Of a DNA stretch of 64,000 bases, positions 44,667 to 57,039 are shown in pieces (position 1 is the first letter of the stretch; the number at the start of each line of letters is the position of its first letter). A model generated the notes under the pieces. The model did no database searches. It was not told the origin of the DNA and was given only the letters and a program-made list of their open reading frames with translations. The position numbers and the translations under genes were made by a program. This DNA comes from Bathymodiolus brooksi (Eukaryota > Mollusca > Bivalvia > Mytilida > Modiolidae), in NCBI GenBank assembly GCA_963680875.1, contig OY804580.1:99734000-99797999 (forward strand). Reading direction: 5' to 3'.

Positions 44667-45470
44667 ATGAAAAGTAACAGTAAATTTGTATCCAACATAT
44701 CAATCTGCACTTGGAATGTGGGTAGCCTAATCTCAGCCAATTTCAATAAAATGACAGATGCCAATTTCTTACAGGAGATAATAGGTCATGATATAATACT
44801 GTTAACTGAGACCCATCTTGGTAAAGATGAGAACATAGTGCTCCCTGAGTATAAGTATTATCCTGTTTGTAGACCAAGATCTGCAAACAATAGGCATTTT
44901 AGCGGTCTGTGTATTTTTATTAAGGTTACTATTTTACCTGGTATTGAGATAATGAAAAATACAAGCTAGGACTACCAATGGGTCAAATCAGACAAACAAT
45001 TCTTTAATTTGTCCAAACATATTTTCTTATGTCTGGCTTATATTATCCGAGCTTCATCTAGCTATATATTCCAATCCGATGTTGATGTATTGGATAGTAA
45101 AGAAAAAGATAGTGTTAACCAATACGCTGAGAAGGGTCACATAGTTCTATGTGGAGATTTTAATGCAAGGACTGGGTCAGAATTGGATTTTATAGAGAGT
45201 GATATATATATGATCCATATACAATTGATGATGAAGAGTATGAATATGATATTTTATTAAAGAAAAGAAAAGGTTGTGAAAATAAGGTTGATGTGAGAGA
45301 CAAACAGTCGCTTCAAATGTGTATAACATTAAAACTTAGAATTTTGAATGGGCGTATGCTTGGCGATTCAAATGACAATTTCACATGCATTAAATTTAAT
45401 GGTACAAGTGTTGTTGATTATATAGTTATGTCGGAAAATTTAATCCAACAAACTCTGAACTGTAAAGTTT
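44667..45470 (+). pseudogene. LINE ORF2, AP-type endonuclease
   Basis: The frame opens at 44667 with NISICTWNVGSL (N of the first catalytic strand), then DIILLTETHL (metal-binding E), then the strand around NNRHFSGLCIFI. A nonsense TAG at 44967-44969 interrupts the same frame, which resumes as HIVLCGDFNARTG (catalytic D-x-N) near 45144. After 45260 a frameshift leads to LKLRILNGRMLGDS and NGTSVVDYIVMSE (S-x-x-D-Y) at about 45330-45440. All conserved blocks are present but the reading frame is broken, so it is inactive. Confidence 0.75.
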
Positions 45471-45517
45471 AAAACTGTATTCCATGTCTGTCAGATTGCC
45501 ATTGTAATGTATATTTT

Positions 45518-47000
45518 ATGTTACTGGCCTTATATTGCCTTATGTATAGAAATAATAATGAAAATACAATAAATTTTCCAAAGAAATTCAAATGGGCAGA
45601 ATGCTCAAAAGAAAAAATTCAGGATGCTCTATGTCACCATTCCTATAAACTTGACATTAAAAATTATTTAAGTAAAAATTATTATGATCCACTAAATGTC
45701 GATACTGCAGCAACTGACTTTCAGAATATTGTGCTTAATGCAGCTAAATTATCACTCAAATTTAAGTCTACCAAATTCAAAAGGTATACACACCATAAGA
45801 AAAAATGGTATGATCAAGATCTTTGCAATAAAAAGAAAGAATTATACATAAAAGCTAGATGCATGTCAGCAAACCCATTTAATATAAATATAAGAAATAA
45901 TTATTTCAAGCATTATCGAGAATTTTAAAAAAAAATCTAAAAAAAAGAAATTTAAAGAAAACATTGTTAAACAACTTGATAATATGTTAACAAATAACCC
46001 AAAAAGAATATTGGGGTCTTATTAATAAATTAAAAGGGGAAACAGATAAGGCACAAAATGCTCCAGAGATCTCAATAGATAATGCCTCGTGGACAAACTA
46101 TTTCCAAAATTTAAATTCCCTATCTGAGATTGATAAATGTGAAATAAATAAATTAAATGATATACTTGCTGATTTAGAAAAAGAGAATATGTCTATTGTT
46201 TTGGACTATAAAGTGACTAATCAGGAAATATTTAAAGCAATTAATAAATTAAAAAATGAGAAGGCCAGTGGTCTGGACCTGATACTAAATGAAATGTTGA
46301 ACGCGGGGCAGAAACCCTTATAGGCTGTCTTAATAAGCTTTTTAATTTAATCTTTACCCATAGTACTTATCCAAAGCAATGGTGTGAAGAGTACATTATT
46401 CCTATACATAAATCTGGAGATATTCATAACCCCGAAAATTATAGAGGTATAGCTATATATTCATGTGTTGGTAAGCTATTTAATATAGTCTTAAATACAA
46501 GGCTTGCTGATCATTTAACTAAGAGAGATATATTAACAGACTGCCAGGCTGGCTTTAGAAGTAAGTCCAGGACAACAGATCACATGTTTATCCTTAAATG
46601 TTTAGTAGATAAGTATACTAACAGCAAGGGTAACAAATTGTATGCATGTTTTGTTGACTTTAAACGGGCTTTTGATACTGTGATACATCCAGGTATGCGT
46701 TTCAAAATGCTCAAGTCAGACATTGGGAGAAATTTTTATCATCTTATTAAACATATGTATACACTAAATATATTAAGAGTAAAAGTTGATAGCAAACTAG
46801 GCCAGTGTTTTAACTCGCATATTGGGATTATGCAATAAGATGTGTTGAGCCCTTCCCTTTTCAATTTATTTATAAATGATTTACCAAATTGTTTGCAAAA
46901 CTGCCCCAAAAGTGTATCACTCTGCACTGGTCACATTGACTGTCTCTTGTATGCAGATGATGTTATTCTTTTTTTCAATTCCGAATAAGACTTCAGGACC
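45518..47000 (+). pseudogene. LINE ORF2, reverse transcriptase
   Basis: A linker (45518-45928, HKKKWYDQDLCNKKKELYIK) leads into the RT. The recognisable blocks are LKNEKASGLDLILNEML (46251), IIPIHKSGDIHNPENYRGIA (about 46395-46455), CQAGFRSKSRTTDHMFIL (about 46543-46595), ACFVDFKRAFDT (46647-46679, palm motif A), a broken GIMQ-stop-DVLSPSLF block at 46833-46860, and LLYADDVILF with intact Y-A-D-D at 46950-46961 (motif C). Frameshifts near 45930, 46010 and 46320 and the stop at 46836 inactivate it. It would copy LINE RNA at a nicked target. Confidence 0.8.
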
Positions 47001-47019
47001 GTCTGAATGCATTAGTATC

Positions 47020-48144
47020 TTATTATGATACATGGTGCTTGAATATTAATTTAAGAAAAACCTAAAGTTTTAATATTTAATAAGAGTGGACGTCGTATAA
47101 AAGAACCATTCTACTTTAATAATGAACTAATTGAATCTGTAAACAAATATAAATATCTTGGTGTTATATTCCAGTCAAGTGGCTTGTTTAATTATGCAAA
47201 ATAAGAGCTTTATAATAAATCTTTAAAATCATCATACAAATTAAGTAGATGTTTGTCTGGTTCAGCTGCAAGTATCAAAACAAATTTACATTTGTTTGAC
47301 CATACCATGAAACCTATTATTTTGTATGGCTCAGAGATATGGGGAATGCTTAAAACTAACTCCGCAGCCTGCAAAAAAGATCCTATAAATATTTCAGAAA
47401 AACATATATCAAAATAATATGGCTGATCAAATAAATTTGAAGTTTTGCAAGTTTATTTTAGGTGTGATCAGTAAGAGTTCAAATATTGTAGTTCTTTCTG
47501 AACTAGGAAGATTTTCTATATATTTTAATATTGTTTTATCAATGATAAGTTATCTACATCGACTACATCATTGCAGCTCAAATTTATTGAAAGAAGCTTT
47601 TCTATGTAACAATAATTTGCATGAAAACAATATTCAAACTTGGTACTCCTCTGTGATTTTTCTGCTTGATAAATTTGATTTAAAAGAAATTTATTGCCGT
47701 GACTATTCAATAAATAAAATAAAAGAACTTGTTATGAAAAATTTAAAAACTCTGTTTTTGAAAACATGGTTCCATGAAAAAGATAATGGTTCTGGAAAGT
47801 TAGATACATATTTTTCCTACAAAAGTATGTTGCAAAAAGAAAAATATTTAGAGATAAACAATATTGAAGTAAGGCAAATACCATGTAGATTTCGCATAAG
47901 TTCACATCATTTAAGAGTGGAAACAGAGAGACATAAACGTAATTCTATAGAAAGATCACAGAGGATATGTAAGTTTTGTTCACAGAATGATATCGAAGAT
48001 GAACCTCATTTTCTAATAAAATGTGCTTGTTATAATGGTTTACGTGAGGAATTGTATACTAAAATTCAAAATTATTGTAAGAATTTCATCAAATTAGAAA
48101 ATGAATTCAAAGTATGGTTAATGCCCACTGAAAATATATTTTAG
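47020..48144 (+). pseudogene. LINE ORF2, C-terminal domain
   Basis: After the RT, NKYKYLGVIFQSSGLFNYAK (47140-47203) and KPIILYGSEIWGML (near 47310) mark the thumb and connector region. From 47419 a clean 241-codon frame carries LKFCKFILGVISKSSNIVVL and, near its end, CKFCSQNDIEDEPHFLIKC, a C-x2-C...H...C cluster typical of CR1/L2-group ORF2 C-termini. The stop at 48142-48144 probably is the authentic ORF2 end. Confidence 0.7.
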
Positions 48145-48381
48145 CTGACAATTTAGGACATTTTCTTATTCAAAGCTTTGAATTGAGATACAAAAATATT
48201 TCTGATGGATGAAGTTCTTCATGACAGATTGATATTATATAATGTGTAAGATCATATCATATAATTGTTAACAGTGAGTGTTATATATAATATATATAGA
48301 GAAAACACTTTTATACATATACATGCATATCTATATGTATAACTCCTCAAGACATGGTCCAGTCCTTGCATTATTATTATT
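48145..48381 (+). other. LINE 3' UTR, first part
   Basis: AT-rich non-coding DNA follows the ORF2 stop and reaches an ATT-rich spot near 48370, where the foreign repeat of 48382-49100 inserted. A degenerate AT-rich tract (48280-48340) is present. Confidence 0.5.
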
Positions 48382-48427
48382 AAGTCCCCAAACGAAGTTT
48401 GGAGACTTAGTGTTTTTGCACCGTTTC

Positions 48428-48467
<40 letters not shown>

Positions 48468-49100
48468 TATTATTATTATTATTATTATTCCTCTTCTTCT
48501 TCTCGCCGTGAACTTGTCCAACCAAATTCTCAGAGACTGGTCATCCGATCTTTACTAAACTTCACAGGAAGGTGGATCCCCATGTCAAGAGGTGCCATCA
48601 GATCTTGGAATTTTGGAAATGGCCGCCGTTGTCATGGAAACCGTGAACATATGTCAAAATCTTTGACCTCACTTATATCGGAAACTGCCAAAGGGTTTCC
48701 ACAAGACTTGGCATATATATTAAGTAGGATTGGTAGAATATTCTGATAAAAAAAAATCGCGATCGAATGGCCGCCATTTTCAAAATGGCCTCCGACAAAA
48801 TCGGCAAATTTCAATGTTCTCTGATTTCAATGAAAATTGATATTTAGGGTTATTTTGAAGTAAGGAATTGATTGGTAATTATGAAAATTGCATTCAGGGT
48901 CATTTTTACAATGCCATCATTTTCAAAATGGCTGCCAATAAAATCGTCAAATTGTCAATGGTGTCCGATTTCAATGAAAATTGATATCTAGGAGCATTTT
49001 GAAGTGAGGAATTGGTTGGTAATGATGAAACTTGCATCCACATGCCCGAATTCTAATATCGGGGTCATTTGGGGACTTCTGTGTTTGCATCCAAACACAA
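48382..49100 (+). mobile_element. ~700-bp dispersed repeat with 5' stem and ATT microsatellite
   Basis: It starts with the palindromic AGTCCCCAAACGAAGTTTGG stem and continues TGTTTTTGCACCG. It has a long (ATT)n run (48430-48490) and CTTCTTCTTCTCGCCG. It ends GGGGACTTCTGTGTTTGCAT followed by AAACACAATC. This opening is one I recognise as a common dispersed repeat of marine invertebrates, with no established coding capacity. Short ATT-rich sequence flanks both sides (48371-48381 and 49112-49125), compatible with insertion in a small microsatellite. Confidence 0.65.
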
Positions 49101-49395
49101 TCAAACCTCGTTATTATTGTTATTATTTTATTTTTATATACATATTTGCTAGGTCTACATTCCTAGGAGGGAATCAGCCACACCCATTTCATTAAGTTTT
49201 CTAATATTGGACAAAGGGGAATAATCCATATATTATATAACGGTTAATTTTTTTAATCTCCCTTGGTCGCCTGCATCCCTCCTGGTAAATCACTATTATA
49301 ATTTGTATTACGTATTCTAATCATTGTAATCATTATATGAAATTATAAACCCGCAAGGGTCCTTAATAATTGGTTTAATAAAGTATTTATATTTA
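49101..49395 (+). other. LINE 3' UTR, second part and tail
   Basis: Non-coding text (CCTAGGAGGGAATCAGCC, CCCTTGGTCGCCTGCATCC) ends at AAACCCGCAAGGGTCC, then GGTTTAATAAAGTATTTATA and a short TTTATA repeat. A simple-repeat tail of this kind is usual at CR1/L2-group 3' ends. Confidence 0.55.
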
Positions 49396-51790
49396 TATTT
49401 ATATTTCTATATTGCCACGAGTACCAGATTACTGCGTATCCTTACGAAGTCGAATTCCACCAGTAATTTCACCCTGTATTGGTTTCCGGTTGCGTCATTT
49501 CCGGTGCAAGGAATTTTATCCATTAGTGCTATTGATCTGGAATCAAAATATTGCTATTTCTACCATATCAATTAGATTATTTTATTTGTATCAAAGACTT
49601 CAATGCAGAGACAATTACTTCTTTAAAATTAAATTTGTTTTCTTTCTTTATTTGCGGCTGTCAGCATCATGAAAGGAAAACGATCTGCCTTTATGTATAT
49701 ATTTCTGATATCAGACAGACAGTGAGGTACCGAACACCAGTATTTACTCAGCCGTTTCCTTGGCGTCTCCATGTTACAATTACTTATAATCTACCGCATC
49801 TACGACTATGATATGCTGACGTTGTCACAGTAATAGCGTAAACACCAGAAGTCGTCTGCCGAGCAATGCAGACGTCAAGACACGAAAAAGACGGAATGTG
49901 GTCGGAATTGACATGATTCGAAACAACCTGTAACCTCTGAATTCAATGTCAATAATGGCCGACTACGAGAAAGTGGAGATAGCCAACACAGAGATCGAAA
50001 AATTAACACGTATAACTAAATACTATCGACTTCAGAATATGATTCTAGGAACAAATATGACCTAAAGAAATAAGAGATATTTGTAAGTAAATGACAAATT
50101 TTATGAAACATGCGTTGATCTCTGTATCGCTACAAGAAGGGGACATCTCAAAATACAAAATAACCATACTATTGTCAACATGTGCTAAATTATCAACGGT
50201 AAACTTTATCCCTTAATTCATTTTGAATTCGAATGAAACACTATTTCTGATCACTATTCAGAAATGAATATCAACACTTGTGTTTTCTGACACATAAATA
50301 TACAAAATAAAAAATATACCCCCCTCCCCCTAAATTGGACTCAAATGGCAGATCTCACAATATCATGCTCTGCTTGTGTCTTTGTTGTTATGTATGTGTA
50401 AACATTATTATGTATTTTTTATTTATGTGTATTGCTTCAGAAATAAAATACTAGTATTATAAACAAAGCTAATTATGGGTTGATTTGGTGATCGATTTAG
50501 GCTCAGGTGGGCCTCTAGTTTTATAGAATACACGAAGAAATGTAGATATACGGACATAATCTATTTATATACCACTTTCGTCATTGACGATTGATTTTCG
50601 AAAGTGATGAGTATTTCCCGTACCCAATTCGTCACTTGAATTTTCAAAAAATATTCGAAAAAGTTTTGTAAAAATCCATTCTTCTTCTTCATTTGCTGAT
50701 TAAAACTAATTAGTCACTACAATGACAATTTTATTACATGTTGCAAGCCAATCAACGGATTATAGAATTTTTGCTTTGATTGCGTAATCTTTGATCTCAC
50801 CTGGCTTGATTTACCTGGTTAAAGATAATGATCCCGACAAAGAATTCAATCAACGATAATGATTTTTTTTTATGGTTATGACATGTATTAAATTGCAACA
50901 GTACTGTATGTATTTAAAGTGGATATATTTTTGTAATCGTCATTCATTGCACGATTCGTCACAATGTCCACCATAGTGAACTATTTTTGCCACGTTTCAT
51001 TTATGAAAATGTCGATATCATGTTTATTGAAATATATCGTATCCATTAAGTATTTTGAAAGTGATTTTCTCGAAAAGTTATTAAGGACTGGGAGCTGTAA
51101 GGGCCAAAATCGGCCCCACCTCAGATGTCGATAAAATTTTCTCCAAAATGTATTCACAATATGTGCTTTTCAGAAATAAATACAGTTAGTTAATATGTGT
51201 ATCTAATTCCTCACAGCGGATCGACAAATTCAGGTAATGAAAAGCAGTGAACGTCATTTTTTTCATTATACAGAACGTACGTATCATTGTATTATAATGC
51301 ATATCTTTAAAAAAAACAAAAACAAAAACAAAGCATAATAAAACTAAATAAACAAAGCATAAATTTGACTTAATATGCAATGTGGATTGATTTCAGGAAT
51401 AAAAACATGTTCCAAAGGTGCATTATGAAATTAAAGTGAACAAATAGTAATGTCACAACGTCACCCATTTTCGACGGTCTCCTGTTTTCGACGGTTTGCT
51501 TCACGTGATAAAATCTCTCATTATTTTGATCGCTTAATTTATCAGAGGTTATATTATGATGCTGAAATTGCATGAATGATCTCATGAAATCTGAATTAAA
51601 AATGTCATCTTTAAATATAAGAACTACGTACCACATCTATTATTTCACGTTCAAATTGTAGTTTTTCGTAATTAATTTTTTCGTCACCTTAACAAAACTT
51701 TAATCATTTAAAAAATATATCTCATACAGACCAATTTTGGATTCATCTCGTCTGCTATGACATTGATAATGTACATATTGAGGTCAATAT
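49396..51790. other. Intergenic, no gene seen
   Basis: The stretch contains only short frames without domains (49412-49811 overlapping set, 51186-51636 on minus). At 50497-50515 GGCTCAGGTGGGCCTCTAG resembles the end of the 154-bp family blocks. At 51086-51117 GACTGGGAGCTGTAAGGGCC followed by AAAATCGGCCCC resembles text at 56331-56365 on the other strand and 56913-56930, possibly ends of old repeats. I cannot define an element. Confidence 0.5.
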
Positions 51791-52008
51791 CAGGGGCGGA
51801 TCCAGGATTTCAAGTTAGGGGGTGGGGGGGGGGGGGGGGGCGGACTTAAAAAAATTGCGGAGGAAGGCGCGAAAATATTTGGGGTATTTCATGTGAAAAA
51901 TCACGAATTTACGCCAAAAAAAACATATTTTTTTCAATTTTATGGGGGGGGGGGGGGGGGGGGGCGCCGGGTGCGCCCCCCTGGATCCGCCCCCCTGGAT
52001 CCGCCCCT
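51791..52008. mobile_element. hAT-type MITE
   Basis: The terminal inverted repeats are CAGGGGCGGATCCAGGA at 51791 and its complement CCTGGATCCGCCCCT ending at 52008. The right end is locally duplicated (CCCCCTGGATCCGCC twice). The inside has two long G runs (about 51822-51840 and 51944-51964). The CAGGGGCGGATCCAG end is typical of non-autonomous hAT elements. The flanks GTCAATAT and GTCATCAA are only loosely alike, so the 8-bp target duplication is not confirmed. Confidence 0.75.
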
Positions 52009-52794
52009 TAGTCATCAATTCAGAAACTGGTCGAAATTTTGGTATTAATCTTAAATAAGTAATAGATAGATTTATTCGGACAATAGAACTTTGTCATATT
52101 TGAAATTTTTTAAACACTTTTTTAACCGTACTTTATTCTTAACGACAACCAATGCGATGATATATTCCAGTACATTTTTACGGACAACCATCACAAATCT
52201 ATAAAAAAAATGTTCAATATTTAAAGATCGCTTTTATTTATAATATGGAAATATTTTGGGAAATGGTGTGAAGCAAAATGTTTAATGTGTAACGATTTTA
52301 GCTAGGATCCTGTGAGAATTTTTTTTTTTTTTTTTTTTGATAAACGGATAACAAGCATTGGAATTAGATATCCCATAGAAAGTGGTTGTCGATAGATAAT
52401 TGTTTTACAATCAAGTATTTCATATATATTTATGGTGAGAACAAGTTTACAACCATATGATTAATCGTGTAGGTAAAATGTGTGTCGCTGCCATGAGTAT
52501 ATGTATGATTGTTTTGATTGTCACTAGAAAAAGAGGAGATGGTAGATATTATTTTGCTTTGTGACAAACCAACAACAACACTCCTAATAAACTGTTGCTA
52601 ACAGAATCTGCTGAAAGTTGTTTTTTTACGTGTAAGGAGTGTGTCCTTTACATCCCGCGCTAAGGGATGTATTAAATTCGTTCATCATAGCTGTCTGTTG
52701 TCCCTTTCACATGAAGTCGGCGTTTTCCTAGAGAAAGCCATTTGTTATTTTATTTATGTCAAATTCGCAGTCATGTTAGGATTCTAATAATAAT
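52009..52794. other. Spacer between two hAT-type elements, no gene seen
   Basis: AT-rich DNA with a T run at about 52319-52339. No domain-bearing frame or repeat end was recognised. Confidence 0.5.
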
Positions 52795-53966
52795 CAGTGG
52801 CGGATTCGAGGGGGGGGGGGGGGAGGGGGGCTTTGGGGGCTTCAGCCCCCCCCCCCCCCCGCGTCGAATAAGTCAAGCACATATTTTAATATACGCTTTT
52901 CAAGGCTAGTTAACGTCACGATATGGCTTTTAATCGAATGGTTTCGATCTGTGTGATGATAGTAAAAGAAAATACAAATTAATTTCTTTGTATTGAATTA
53001 ATCTTCAAAGAGGTAATTATAAGTAATTATGCTAAATCAAATTTTCATGTTTATTTGAAGTTTTTATGAATGTATTGTCAAAATACCAATTAATCGGGTA
53101 TTATCTTAAACCGTTATATAACCATGTCTAGTGTCACAATTGCATATAGGTATAACCACCAACACCTGTAAATTGAGGCTCTTTCAAGGAAATTCTTTTA
53201 TAAATATCATTGATTTTTACAAAAAAATTAAAGGCAAATGTTGCTGTATTACAAAAAAAACCCACAAAAAATTAGAAATAGACTTAAATTCGATTTTTTC
53301 CCTGCTATTGCTCAAACCCTTGAGCACTTTACAAAACTGCCAAAACACACATACACCAGACCAGAAGAAGCTGATGTAACTTCTTTGTTGAATTCCATTT
53401 GCAACTTTGATTTTGTTGTAACCATTCTTATTGTTCAAATGTGCCTGGCTTTTTAAGAAAGGGCTCAGCAGATCACTAGATTTAGATTAAACTTATTTTA
53501 TTGTTAACTATATAACATTTGGATCGGACACAAGCTATTCCAACTTACAAAGGTCCTCTACAAGATCACTACAAGAGAGATCACTAGACATAGGCAAAGC
53601 CTTAAAAAGCGTAAATTTAATTCAGAGCTCACTAGACTGCAGAGCAAATGTTGAACAATTCAACCACCAGTGTTTTGAGGGGAGTGCTAAAATATGTGAA
53701 CCGTTAGACATAGAGGCTAAAAAACCTAGAATATGCGGGAGACAAATAATGAGAGATAATGTTGAAGCAGAGTCTGGAAGACTACTTTAGGAAGTCAATA
53801 ACTGTACCTTTTCTCTACTGTACGCTAAAAGAAATGAAAACAAGGTTTACCGACCTACACGCCAGAACCGCTTTGGGACTACAGTTGGCTCCATCAATTA
53901 TTGAAAATATTGCTCTATAACTGAGCCCCCCCCCCCCCCGTCAACAGAGTCTCTGGATCGCCCCTG
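52795..53966 (+). mobile_element. hAT-type element with transposase remnant
   Basis: The left end is CAGTGGCGGATTCGAG at 52795 and the right end CTCTGGATCGCCCCTG at 53966, imperfect hAT-like inverted ends. Just inside both ends are G or C runs (52811-52860, 53925-53938). The flanks are AT-only (ATAATAAT and AATAATAG), compatible with an 8-bp duplication but not informative. The interior encodes a broken transposase. Confidence 0.7.
53131..53930 (+). pseudogene. hAT transposase C-terminal remnant (PRKRIR/ZMYM1-like type)
   Basis: From about 53395 the conceptual protein reads CNFDFVVTILIVQMCLAF and, in the next frame, LSRSL, matching the FEFxxxLLI...GLSxxLQ segment of hAT transposases related to the 52-kDa repressor/ZMYM1-like proteins. 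Further on come SLDIGKALKSVNLIQSSLDC, then KKPRICGRQIMRDNVEAES (the PRxxGRQxxRxN signature, about 53735-53785), then in another frame SITVPFLYCTLKEMKTRF-like text to about 53850. Frameshifts at about 53450, 53480 and 53790 inactivate it. Only the region around the insertion and dimerisation domain is recognisable. Confidence 0.7.
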
Positions 53967-54429
53967 AATAATAGGATATTATACATTATTATACAGCTAT
54001 AATTTTAATCCTATCAAAAACAATATGGTTGTGATCGTCTTCCGTAATTAGAATCGTCAAAATGAAATACAACCGAATTAATATCAAATGGTGGCTTGTT
54101 TCAACCTCATTTAAAATATACCTTGACATTCTTTAATACTTATACATCACGTTCACGATCTTTTATTACAACACATTTTGTTCCTGTTCTAGTTAAAGGA
54201 CTTTATCAAACAGAATCATACAGTTTACATGTAATGCAGTCAATACGCATTTAAACCACAGAAGAATATTTCTATTTTCCACACCTTGTGGTGTGGGGTC
54301 GCTATTGTGCCTGTCTAGAATATTTTATTTTTTTCTCGATCGACCATTCAGAAGCTAGAAAACAATATGATGAATATTGTCTGTCAATCATGCAAACAAT
54401 AACTTATGCACATGACAGAACGCATTTTC
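53967..54429. other. Intergenic, no gene seen
   Basis: AT-rich DNA without frames or repeats that I can identify. Confidence 0.5.
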
Positions 54430-55680
54430 AATGCACTACATACACAAACTTTTGATCCATCATTTGTCCATTGGAGGTTGATTTAAGAGAATGAAACTGA
54501 TAGAAGTTAAAAGTTTAATTTGGGCGCAAAAGGGGAAACTTTATATAATTTATGAAAATGTGATGTGAATTCAGTGGCCAACCATCCTAGTCTGGTGGCA
54601 AAAGAATAGGTATTGTTCTGATATGCCGTCTGCAATTGACGGAACTTCACATGAGATACAAATTCCATCCAATGAACCACAGGCTTTTGTTTCATTCAAA
54701 CAATATATGCCCCCTCTTCTTCTTTACTTCAAGGTAAACATCTACCCTTTTCCCCTTCCCCACTTCGCGCTGGATTTTTCATATGCATTCGGAATTCTCT
54801 AGACCGGCCATGTGTAACAATGCCACATGATCATCTCCTCTCAAATGTAAAGTAAGCCTTTAAAATACAGATAATTGTTCCAATGCAGATTATAATAATA
54901 TGTTCAACTCCAAATTACTGACATTTGATTTTTAAAGCACCTTTTTTTTATTTTCTAAATCAATTTAAACCCGACCGGAAGTGGTTGTATCCGTTTCATT
55001 GACTGAATTTTTTAATAAGCCACATTCGCTCACTATTCTTGTCAAATTTGTCTGAGGGGGGCCAGGTAGATATATGTAAATGTGGCAGTCGAAACGAGAA
55101 ATATCTCGGGAGTGTAACGATATAATTGGGTCAGCGAAAGGATCACAAATAAGCGAAAAATATTGAGGCGAAGTGGGGAAGGGGAAAAGGGTAGATGTTT
55201 ACCTTGAAGTAAGGAAGAGGAGGGGGCATATATTTTTTGAATGAAACAAGTGCCTGTGCAATGAACCCCAACAAAAAAACCTACTTTCAGCAAACCAATT
55301 CTTTTCATTGATTGATATGAAAAGAAAGTTTATAAACAGTGATAATCATAAATTCCATCAATATCAATAAAACAATTACCTTTCATCTTAACTGAACTTG
55401 AGCCGTCGTGGTCGTATGGTAGTTGAATTTACAACTACCTGTGCAATCATTGCCTATCACCACTTAAGTTGTGAGTTTGAACCCTATTCATGGCGAGGTG
55501 TACTCGATAAACCATGTGATAAAGTTTGTTAGTGACTTGCGACAAGTCTGTGGATTTCTCTGGGTACTCCAATTTCCGCCACAAAAGTAGTAACTGAAAT
55601 ATTTTTGAAAGTGGTGTTAAACACCTAACCTCCAATGGACAAATGATGGATCAACCGTTTGTGTATGTAGTGTATAACAT
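54430..55680. repeat. Interrupted foldback structure
   Basis: The outer arms match in inverted orientation: ACTACATACACAAAC then GATCCATCATTTGTCCATTG at 54432-54475, with the complement at 55635-55677. The inner arms match as CATTCAAACAATATATGCCC then CTTCAAGGTAAACATCTACC (about 54692-54765), with the complement at 55160-55245. The parts between outer and inner arms differ on the two sides. The right side carries the SINE at 55404-55630 directly inside the outer arm. It looks like an old inverted-repeat element that received independent insertions or deletions. Confidence 0.7.
55404..55630 (+). mobile_element. Full-length tRNA-derived SINE
   Basis: The head GCCGTCGTGGTCGTATGGTA is followed by a B-box-like GAGTTTGAACCCTATTC. 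The body TGATAAAGTTTGTTAGTGAC and CAAGTCTGTGGATTTCTCTG leads to the 3' end GTGGTGTTAAACACCTAACC. The layout is the same as at 31053-31288 on the minus strand. It lies directly adjacent to the outer foldback arm. Confidence 0.8.
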
Positions 55681-57039
55681 AAAACACCTTTGAGGCATAA
55701 TGTGTGTGCCCAAAAAATATCTACTCCTTTTGGATCAAACTATTTTACTTCATTTTAGAAGTAGCATCGATAAACCATTAAACGGCTACCTCCGTATCCC
55801 TGTAGTAATAACTATTTCAGTATCCCGGAAGAAAATATATAATCAATAATTGGGGGCTTATGAAAAAAAACTATTTTGGATGAAGTGGTGTTTATTTTAT
55901 TTTTATCTTACATTTGTATATAACTGTTATACCATCGTTTTTAACGGCAAAGATTGCTTCTCAAATATCAAAACGTCATCTAAGCGCTTGGAATATTAGA
56001 ACAGTTTCCCGTCGTTTTTCAAGAAATTTAACATCTCGTGAAACCAAAAAATACTTTCACAGTATTTGTGTTTTATTTATTTTAATAATCTGGTAAAATA
56101 TTTTTCTGGTGCACGACTGCGGAGGTGCTTAATTTCTTCGAAAACCGTCCAAATATCGCGGGCAAAATTCCACGAAATACAGAAAACAAATAACGCTCAT
56201 GACGTCACAATGACGTCAAATACGTATCGATTTTGTTGGAAACAAGTTTTAACATCAAAAGTATGATCTCGTCTATAATACATCAAATTTTAATCAAGTA
56301 TTTTCTAAGATAATGATTCATTAAATATGGGGCCATATATGGCACTTATAGTCCCCAGTTCTTTTTATGGCATTGACGCCGGATTGCATGCACTGAGGTT
56401 TTCTCTTGGTTTCAATGTACACAAACTGTATTTAAAATAAATACAATTATTTACAGAAACATAAGTTATTTACTGATGAATTTCATTACTTGAAATGAAT
56501 CATGAAATGTACAGATTGTGTATATAATGATCTCATATATACAATCAGAAGAGTGAAAATATTGATTTTAAGGGTCTGGCTGAGGTCATAAATAAATTAA
56601 TATTTAACAACCTCCACAATCCTCCACCAACAAAATGTTTTGATATAATCATTAACCCTCTAAACTCAAAACAGCTGCTCAATTTGGTGTTGGTGGAAAA
56701 CTGTGGAGGTATATAAAATAGCTAAAATGTACATTAAATATGTCGTTTGTAGTCCATTTTTAGGATTATCCGTCTAATTATGATGTCATTATGACGTCAT
56801 AACGCACCCAATTTCACGGAAAGTTATATTTTTTGAAAATTTGTTTATCTAACAATTAAATTAGTAAATTGTTTTTATTCTATGTCGAGCATTATTTTTT
56901 AATATAATGTGGGGCCAATTTTGCACCTTAACACCTCTCCCTCTTTTGGTTAAAGAAACCAAGGATTTAGCTAACGCAGCCGCCAAATGAGTGTGTCAAT
57001 ACACACTCACCGCCAAACCATTACACATTACGCCCTATC
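55681..57039. other. Intergenic, inverted motifs and TGACGTCA sites
   Basis: CCTCCACAATCCTCCACCAA at 56611 and TTGGTGGAAAACTGTGGAGG ending at 56709 form imperfect 20-bp inverted repeats 100 bp apart. TGACGTCA-type sites cluster at 56198-56220 and 56783-56800. GGGGCCA-containing texts at 56331 and 56913 are probably repeat ends. Short frames (55914-56266) have no domain. Confidence 0.5.

Larger units (their letters stand above)
41916..49395 (+). mobile_element. Nearly full-length decayed CR1-like LINE
   Basis: The order along the plus strand is an ORF1 N-terminal segment (from about 42086), a coiled coil, an SGNH esterase, an AP-type endonuclease (44667-45470), a reverse transcriptase (about 45990-47000), a C-terminal zinc-knuckle-like domain (to 48144), and a 3' UTR ending near 49395 with AATAAAGTATTTATATTTAT. 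ORF1 with an esterase followed by endonuclease-RT in ORF2 is the CR1-group arrangement. Stops and frameshifts are spread over both ORFs. A ~700-bp foreign repeat interrupts the 3' UTR (48382-49100). The exact 5' end and target duplication could not be fixed. Confidence 0.8.

Noticed and set aside
48331..48525. Poly-Asn and poly-Ile/Leu frames
   Set aside because: They are translations of the (ATT)n microsatellite.
53131..53379. 82-codon frame as a separate gene
   Set aside because: It overlaps the hAT transposase remnant in other frames and has no independent support.
51086..56365. A 5-kb element bounded by GGGCCA-type inverted ends (51086 and 56365)
   Set aside because: The ends agree only loosely, no target duplication is visible, and the interior consists of several independent elements.
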